DNA from: Aquabacterium sp. A7-Y
Lineage (GTDB): Bacteria; Pseudomonadota; Gammaproteobacteria; Burkholderiales; Burkholderiaceae_C
Direction: 5' to 3'
DNA length: 64,000 nucleotides
NCBI RefSeq assembly: GCF_026153205.1
Contig: NZ_JAPFBW010000002.1
Span: 186,001 to 250,000 of the forward strand
The position numbers and the translations under genes are program-made. Below are positions 58,883 to 64,000 of this stretch, in pieces (position 1 is the stretch's first letter; each line of letters opens with the position of its first letter). The notes below the pieces were generated by a model that saw only the letters and a list, made by a program, of their open reading frames with translations, searched no databases and was not told the DNA's origin.

Positions 58883-61800
58883 TCAGGCGGTGTGGACGGC
58901 CGGCGTTTTCCACGCCATGAATGGCAGCTCGATCTGGGGATGCCGCGCGGCGATGTCGCGCAACCCGGCGATGTACTGAGGCTTGTCGGTGCGGCTCGCG
59001 GTCACCACCTGGCGGGCGAAGATCTCGGCCACCACCACCGCGGTGTCGACTGCCTGGGTCTGCGCGCGCAGGAACTCGGTGATGCGTGACTTCGCCACGC
59101 GGCCGCGATGGACCTGGCTCAGCACGGTCAGGAAATACGGCTTCAGCGCACGAAGCTGCTGCGCGAGCCGTGCCGGATCGTCGGTGGGCAGCTCCAGCAG
59201 CCATTGCGTGACGAACAACTGCACCTGGGCGCCGGGATGCTGGCTCAGCCGCGTGAGGCACAGGCTCGCATCGGCCGCGCTCATGCGGCGCACGAGACGG
59301 CTGCGGCCGAGGGCCTGCACCCAGGCTTGCGGATGGTCGACCCAGGCGATCAGCAGCTCGACGCTCAATGACTCGTCCGGCAGGCGTTCGCCGAAGAGCG
59401 ATTGCGCATAAGCGCGGGTGTCGTCGAACGCCGTCTCGGCCAGCGGCAGCAGCTCGGCCGATTGCTCGGGTGTTGGCGTCGCTGGCAGTGTGGCATCAAT
59501 CGCTCGCATGGCCCACTGGCGCACACCGGCCTCGACATGACGGGCCAGCGTTGCCTGCTGCTTGAGCGAGTAGTCGGCAGACTTGCGCAATGCAAGCGCC
59601 CACGCGCCGTAGCGCTGCGCACCCCTGCTTCGCGCCTGTAGCGCGCGCCAGGTGCCGGAGCGGTCGCGTGCTGGTGCATGCGGCGCCAGTTCGTGCGTGA
59701 GCCATCGCAATGCATCGTCGTGCACGCCCTCGCCGGGCTCGGCATGAAACAGCGTCTGGTGCAGCCGCGCAGCCAGCGCGTGCGCAAAAGCCGGATCGCT
59801 GGCGGCGACACGCAGCAGTGCCGGCGCAATGGCGGCGCGGATACCGGCGTGCGCGTGTACCGCCATGTCGCCGAGCAGATCGATCTGCTTGCGCAGCACG
59901 TCGTCGGGCAAGGCAGCCAGCAGTCGTGCGCCGCAGGCCCTGCGATCAGGGTCGTCGGAGGCGAGCAGGCGTGTCAGCAGCGGTGGTGGCAGCATGGCCA
60001 CGCCGGCCGGCTGCAGCAGGAGCCACGTCACGCCGACCTGGGCGACGGCAGCGGACGGATGGTCGAGCAGCGGGAGCAGCGAGCCAAGGCTCTGCAGCAC
60101 CGCGCCCGCAGCTGCCACAGCCAGCGGCTCGGTCAGCAACCGCTCGGCGAGACAGGCGCCTTCGGCCAGGCCTGGGGCAGCGGGGTCGGATGCGAGCAGT
60201 GCGGACTGCAGCTCGGCGAACAATTCCTGCGGCGGTGCCAGCAGCGCAAGCCCGTGGCCCTGCCGGCGTGCACGCTCCTGGGCGGACAACAACAGCGACA
60301 CCACCAGATCAGCGTGTCGCGCGAACGCGGCCGGATCGCCGGCGATGTGCAGCAACGCAAAGTCGTGCGCGGCGGCATGGCTGCTGGCCGCCATCAGCTT
60401 GAGCCAGGGCACCTGCGCGGCGGTGTCCCGGATGGCTTCTTCGATACGGGCGCGCGCAGCGTCGAAGCCGATGGACGCCGTGGGCGCATAAGCGCTCCGC
60501 AGCAAAGCTTTGAGTACCGGCACGTCCTGTCGTCGCACGAACGCTGCATGGTCCTGCAAGGCGCGCGCGACCACGGCATGCACCAGTGCGCTGCGGCTTT
60601 CCATCGCGAGACGCAGCAGCGCTTCGGGATGCGCGTCCCACATCGCGCGCAGGCCTTCGGTGCGCTGCGGCATGGCGCGGGTGACGTCGATCGGCTGCAG
60701 TGTCCACCAGCGCTTGGCGCGTGTGCTGGTCTGCAAGCCGGGCAGCTCCGGCAGCAACACCTTGGGCACGAGCAGCCAGCCGGCACCCGCGTGATGCAGC
60801 CGCAGCATGCGCTGGTAGCGGCCATCGACCTGGCCCCAGCGATGCTCCTCGCGGGCAGCTGCCTGTTCCTCGTCCACGAGGCCGAGCAGGAGGTTCACCG
60901 CCAGCTCGGGTGCGTGCGAATGGCCGATGGCGGCAAGGCGCCGCAGGGTGCGCCAGCCGCGCAGGCGCAAGTACTCACGTGTGCGTGGGCCGTAGGCCGT
61001 GGCCGGCGCCCGTGCTCCACCTTTGACCCGAGCGATCCAGCCACCCGTGGCCGGCGAGCGGTATCGCCGCCCCGTGGCCGCACCGTGTCCACCAGGCGTA
61101 TTCTCGAATCGCGCATGCAACAGGCCCACGACCTCGGCATCGCGACGCAGCTCGGCAGCCTTGTAGACGTAGCGAATCGCCTGGAAGCAGTCGGCTTCGA
61201 GCGGCAGCGCCTTCAGCAGGCCGAGCATCACGGCACGCACATTGGGCTGCACGAGGGCGATGTCGTACCACTCTTGCAGCAATTGCGCCCAGCTGAGCTT
61301 GCGCGCATCGAGCGCACCGTCCAGCCGGGCCACCAGGGCTTCGCCGGTTTCGGTGCTCGCCAGCTCGTTCTGCCACTGGCTCGACAAACCGGCGGCGTAC
61401 GCCTGCAGCGACTCGGGCGCCAGCAGCATCAACCAGGCCTGGTGGGCGACGCGCCGGGTGGCTGGGCTGCGTCCGCGTTGGGACAGCGCCTGCATCGCCT
61501 CGGCGGCGCCCGGGTCGCCCAGCCGGCCGATCGCGGCCGCCAGACACAGGTCCAGCAGGTCGTTGCCGCTCTCCAGCAGCTCGACGAGCCGCGGCACGAG
61601 CGAACGCAGTGCATGGTGCGATGCCGCGGCTGCATCCGACGGATCGCTACATTCGGCCACGCGCCATGCGGCGCGGGCACGGCGCTCTGGGGATTGGAGT
61701 TTCCACTGCGCGGGCTGGAAGCGGGCAACGAGCGCAGCCATCTGCCGCGGCACCGGCTGCGTGGCGGCTCGCGGCGGTGGCGTGACCACGGTGGGCGGCA

Positions 61801-62077
61801 GCTGCACCGATTCGATCGCATCGAAACCATGGCGCCGCACCAGCCGCTCGCCTGCCGCCAGTCGGCGCTGTAGGAAATCGAGTGCTCGGCGTTCGGCTTC
61901 GACCAGCGTGCAGGGCACGGCCGTCAGCGACGATTCCCGCAGCTCTTGACGAACGGCGACGATGTAGCGGGCCGAACCGACCTGGCCCTCGGGCAGATCG
62001 AGCTCGATGAGCTCGACGGTGCAGAGTCGCTCACGCAGGTGCTGCCGCGCCAGCGTGGCGGATGCGATCTTCCTCAA
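58883..62077 (-). CDS. Large HEAT/ARM-like repeat protein of the retron operon
   Basis: About 1064 aa from a TTG with GGGAGAGGG upstream; an in-frame ATG at 62281 would add 68 residues with no domain-like character, so the start is uncertain. The N-terminal 90 residues (LCTVELIELDLPEGQVGSARYIVAVR ... LVEAERRALDFLQRRLAAGERL) faintly recall a WGR domain. The rest is alpha-helical and Ala/Leu-rich with repeated helix pairs of HEAT type (for example LGDPGAAEAMQALSQRGR, LLPLLDHPSAAVAQVGVTWLLL, LLASDDPDRRACGARLLAALPDD). It is presumably a scaffold. It is the first gene of the operon HEAT-SWIM-RNA-RT. Confidence 0.75.
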   Translation of the reverse strand: MRKIASATLARQHLRERLCTVELIELDLPEGQVGSARYIVAVRQELRESSLTAVPCTLVEAERRALDFLQRRLAAGERLVRRHGFDAIESVQLPPTVVTPPPRAATQPVPRQMAALVARFQPAQWKLQSPERRARAAWRVAECSDPSDAAAASHHALRSLVPRLVELLESGNDLLDLCLAAAIGRLGDPGAAEAMQALSQRGRSPATRRVAHQAWLMLLAPESLQAYAAGLSSQWQNELASTETGEALVARLDGALDARKLSWAQLLQEWYDIALVQPNVRAVMLGLLKALPLEADCFQAIRYVYKAAELRRDAEVVGLLHARFENTPGGHGAATGRRYRSPATGGWIARVKGGARAPATAYGPRTREYLRLRGWRTLRRLAAIGHSHAPELAVNLLLGLVDEEQAAAREEHRWGQVDGRYQRMLRLHHAGAGWLLVPKVLLPELPGLQTSTRAKRWWTLQPIDVTRAMPQRTEGLRAMWDAHPEALLRLAMESRSALVHAVVARALQDHAAFVRRQDVPVLKALLRSAYAPTASIGFDAARARIEEAIRDTAAQVPWLKLMAASSHAAAHDFALLHIAGDPAAFARHADLVVSLLLSAQERARRQGHGLALLAPPQELFAELQSALLASDPAAPGLAEGACLAERLLTEPLAVAAAGAVLQSLGSLLPLLDHPSAAVAQVGVTWLLLQPAGVAMLPPPLLTRLLASDDPDRRACGARLLAALPDDVLRKQIDLLGDMAVHAHAGIRAAIAPALLRVAASDPAFAHALAARLHQTLFHAEPGEGVHDDALRWLTHELAPHAPARDRSGTWRALQARSRGAQRYGAWALALRKSADYSLKQQATLARHVEAGVRQWAMRAIDATLPATPTPEQSAELLPLAETAFDDTRAYAQSLFGERLPDESLSVELLIAWVDHPQAWVQALGRSRLVRRMSAADASLCLTRLSQHPGAQVQLFVTQWLLELPTDDPARLAQQLRALKPYFLTVLSQVHRGRVAKSRITEFLRAQTQAVDTAVVVAEIFARQVVTASRTDKPQYIAGLRDIAARHPQIELPFMAWKTPAVHTA

Positions 62078-62543
62078 GGTGTCCCTCTCCCGAACGACGG
62101 CCGATTCGTGAAAAACCGTCGTATTCCCTCTTTGCCCCAGCCCGGGGTTTCCTTTTCGCAGGGGAGCATTCTGCCCTGTGCCGAGCCTCGACCGCAATGC
62201 CGCGCCACGGCCTATCAGCATGACAGCATAGCAAGAGGTGGTGCGCGCACTTTGCTGCCTAAGGCGGACCTCGCTGGCCATCCTGTCGAGAAATTCAGGC
62301 TGTCGACGTTGGCACTGAGCTGGGCGGAGTAAAGTGTCAGCGAATGGGAAACGAGGGTCGGCGTGAGCAACGCCCCTCGCCGATCCTTCTTCCCTTTACG
62401 GAAAGCTCACCAAGCCAACTCGCCGGTGAACATGGACGTCCCGCGATGCACTTCCCATCGTGGCATCTTCGATGCTGGTTGCCGCACTGCAGCAGGGTTC
62501 GCGGCGGGGCGACATCTTTCATCTGTTGTCCGCACAGGTTCCC
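62078..62543. other. Divergent intergenic region of retron operon and glutaredoxin gene
   Basis: About 465 bases. It should carry the retron operon promoter, reading left, and the glutaredoxin promoter, reading right. TTGCTA followed by AT-containing sequence near 62235 (minus) is the only weak candidate. No gene is supported here apart from the possible N-terminal extension of the HEAT protein. Confidence 0.35.
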
Positions 62544-62894
62544 ATGAACGTCAAAACTCTGTTCGTTTCCGCCGTTATCGCAATCGCTGTCGTTGCCGTC
62601 TACAAGCAACAGCAGGGCGGGCAGGGCGTGTCCGGGAACTCTCACGTCGCGACGCCTGCCGCGATTCAGATCTACACCGCGAGCTATTGCGGCGTTTGCG
62701 CTGAAGCCAAGGCTTATATGAACCAGCGCGGCATCGAATACACCGAATACGACATCGAGAAAGACGAAGCACGCCATCGAGAACTCGATGCGCTTGGCGC
62801 CAAGGGCATCCCCTACATCGTCATGAAGGGGGCGGCCATGGAAGGCTTCGATGCCTACAAGTTTGAAACCATGCGCCGTAACGCCGGTATTTGA
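62544..62894 (+). CDS. Membrane-anchored glutaredoxin-like protein
   Basis: 116 aa. A single N-terminal membrane helix (LFVSAVIAIAVVAVY, residues 6-20) anchors a glutaredoxin domain: IQIYTASYCGVCAEAKAYMNQRGIEYTEYDIEKDEARHRELDALGAKGIPYIVMKG, with active-site C49-G-V-C52 and the cis-Pro TIPY-like GIPY. Start chosen at ATG 62544, just before the helix; an earlier in-frame ATG lacks a ribosome binding site. It probably reduces disulfides on the periplasmic face, or is tethered on the cytoplasmic face; topology is not decided. Confidence 0.88.
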   Translation: MNVKTLFVSAVIAIAVVAVYKQQQGGQGVSGNSHVATPAAIQIYTASYCGVCAEAKAYMNQRGIEYTEYDIEKDEARHRELDALGAKGIPYIVMKGAAMEGFDAYKFETMRRNAGI

Positions 62895-63154
62895 ACATCG
62901 AGCGCTGACCGCGGGTCATTCAACATGCCCCTTCCATTCGCCAAGTCTCGAAGACATGCGGTCGCCCTCGCGGTGGTCGACGAACCGGTCCCCTTCGTCG
63001 TGGACAAAAAGGGCTCGATGTCCCGACGAGCCCGGCCGAGACAGCGATCGTGACCCGCGAGCGCCAGATGGTGTCCGGCATCGAGATGGTGGACGCCAAC
63101 CCTAAGGCGGCTGCTCAGTCCACCCATTTGGCACCCCGCAGATACACTGGCGCC

Positions 63155-63619
63155 ATGACATCCACCGCTGAACAACGCCTCCAAGAGCTCGGGCTGGTGC
63201 TTCCCCCAGTGACCCCGCCGCGGGGCAACTTCCGCCCTTACGTCATGTGCGGCACGACGCTCTATCTCTCTGGAAAGGGTGCGCCGCTGCGGGAACACGG
63301 TGCACCGGTTCCGAAGGTGGGCAGAGAAGTCTCCGTGGCGCAGGCGCAGGCGCATGCCCGAGAAGTTGCGCTTTACCTGCTTGCCCTCACCCAGGAAGCC
63401 CTGGGTAGCCTGGAGCGCGTCCAACGCGTGGTCAAGGTCTTTGGCATGGTCAACGCTGTGCCTGACTTTACCGAGCACACCGAGGTCATCAACGGTTGCT
63501 CTGATCTGCTTGTCGCTGTCCTCGGCGAGCGTGGTGAACACAGTAGATCGGCCATTGGAGTGGGTTCGCTACCTAAAGGGTTCGCCGTTGAAATCGAAGC
63601 GGTGATCGAGTTCGCGTGA
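63155..63619 (+). CDS. RidA (YjgF/YER057c/UK114) family protein
   Basis: 154 aa, the longer RidA-type (YjgH-like) form. MTSTAEQRLQELGLVLPPVTPPRGNFRPYVMCGTTLYLSGKGAP, GREVSVAQAQAHAREVALYLLALTQEALGSLERVQRVVKVFGMVNAVPDF and HSRSAIGVGSLPKGFAVEIEAVIEFA cover the fold. Canonical RidA hydrolyses reactive enamine/imine intermediates from PLP enzymes using an Arg near the C-terminus (R in HSRSAIGV). Start ATG 63155. The 260 bases before it hold nothing recognised. Confidence 0.9.
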   Translation: MTSTAEQRLQELGLVLPPVTPPRGNFRPYVMCGTTLYLSGKGAPLREHGAPVPKVGREVSVAQAQAHAREVALYLLALTQEALGSLERVQRVVKVFGMVNAVPDFTEHTEVINGCSDLLVAVLGERGEHSRSAIGVGSLPKGFAVEIEAVIEFA

Positions 63620-63688
63620 CGCGCTGGCGCCTCAAGCCAGGAGGGGCCACCGAGTGGGAGATATCCTCGAGTCTAAGGACCTGCTGGC

Positions 63689-64000
63689 TCAGTCCGTGGC
63701 CCTGAAGACAGGGCGAAAAAAGCTGCGCTCATAGCTGATGATGCAGCGGGTGTCCACCGCGTACTGGAACGCCGCTTGGCACTCGGGATCCTGAAATGAC
63801 TGCGTGCGATACGCCTCATAGAGCGCGAGCGACGGAAACGTGAACATCGCGAGCGCAACGTTGTTGGCCCCTTCGGACGGTAGAAAGTATCCGTGATGCT
63901 GTCCGCCCAACTTCTCGACGAGAGGTATCCACAGCTTCCCGTAGTGCTCAAACTCTTTCAGCTTGAGCGGGTCGATGACGTAACGCAGGTAGCAGGTGAT
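63689..64000 (-). CDS. NIPSNAP family protein (partial)
   Basis: 103 codons to the stop at 63689; the start lies beyond the right edge. The visible part begins ITCYLRYVIDPLKLKEFEHYGKLW and continues with PSEGANNVALAMFTFPSLALYEAYRTQSFQDPECQAAFQYAVDT. These are the NIPSNAP-type ferredoxin-like fold repeats: Tyr-Val-Ile-Asp-Pro start, a strand with the Ser/Pro-Leu-Ala-x-Tyr helix, and a final Y-E-R-S-F-F-R-P strand. NIPSNAP proteins are small dimeric proteins of unclear enzymatic role. Convergent with the RidA gene, 69 bases away. Confidence 0.85.
   Translation of the reverse strand: MTCYLRYVIDPLKLKEFEHYGKLWIPLVEKLGGQHHGYFLPSEGANNVALAMFTFPSLALYEAYRTQSFQDPECQAAFQYAVDTRCIISYERSFFRPVFRATD

Overview
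The window reads as chromosome of a high-GC betaproteobacterium, most likely Burkholderiales. Supporting signs are a PEP-CTERM exported protein, a DUF1161 protein, many crotonases, TonB receptors, and gene-dense high-GC sequence with frequent ATGA start/stop overlaps. I cannot name the species. No rRNA, tRNA or CRISPR array was seen.

Layout. 0-12.5 kb: a NitT/TauT-type ABC transporter operon behind a guanidine-I riboswitch. Next, an IS481-family element joins two divergent genes that have both lost their 5' ends: a GGDEF cyclase and a MocR-type regulator. Then come a DUF2946 / TonB receptor / PepSY membrane module and a second TonB receptor behind a cobalamin riboswitch. 12.85-38.36 kb: a compact biosynthetic cluster that looks less GC-rich than its flanks. 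It is bracketed by two direct copies of a symE-like toxin gene, one degraded and one intact. 38.9-53 kb: HxlR/SDR pair, MerR-controlled Cys-rich operon with a 19-bp-spacer promoter, PEP-CTERM protein, YihY, DUF1161 protein, three crotonases with a nitronate monooxygenase and a hotdog protein, a lipoprotein hydrolase and an AraC regulator. 53.3-54.5 kb: a GH19 chitinase with duplicated chitin-binding domain. 54.8-62.1 kb: a retron operon. 62.5-64 kb: membrane glutaredoxin, RidA protein and a partial NIPSNAP protein.

The biosynthetic cluster has three units. A leftward operon (21.0 to 12.8 kb) holds a fold-I aminotransferase, an unknown protein, an acyl-CoA dehydrogenase-like protein, a class III aminotransferase, an SRPBCC protein, an unknown protein, a nucleotidyltransferase and a reductase-like SDR. 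A second leftward operon (31.5 to 22.35 kb) holds an NDK-like protein, DegT aminotransferase, NDP-sugar epimerase, radical SAM/SPASM protein, WbqC protein, NeuB, a PseG-like protein, an MFS exporter and a sterol-desaturase-type hydroxylase. A rightward operon (31.7 to 38.4 kb) holds a small-molecule kinase, PIG-L deacetylase, NeuA-type CMP-transferase, leaderless solute-binding-fold protein, second NDK-like protein, second leaderless solute-binding-fold protein and an O-methyltransferase. A lone asd gene lies between the leftward operons. My reading is a CMP-activated nonulosonic-acid-like sugar combined with an aminated acyl or amino-acid part, exported by the MFS protein. The NDK-like and leaderless binding-protein pairs are the most unusual parts.

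The retron operon carries a HEAT-like repeat protein, a SWIM zinc-finger protein, a 229-nt candidate msr-msd RNA delimited by a perfect 13-bp inverted repeat, two tandem 21-codon micro-ORFs chained by ATGA overlaps, and a reverse transcriptase with the retron NAxxH and VTG signatures plus an unusual C-terminal membrane region.
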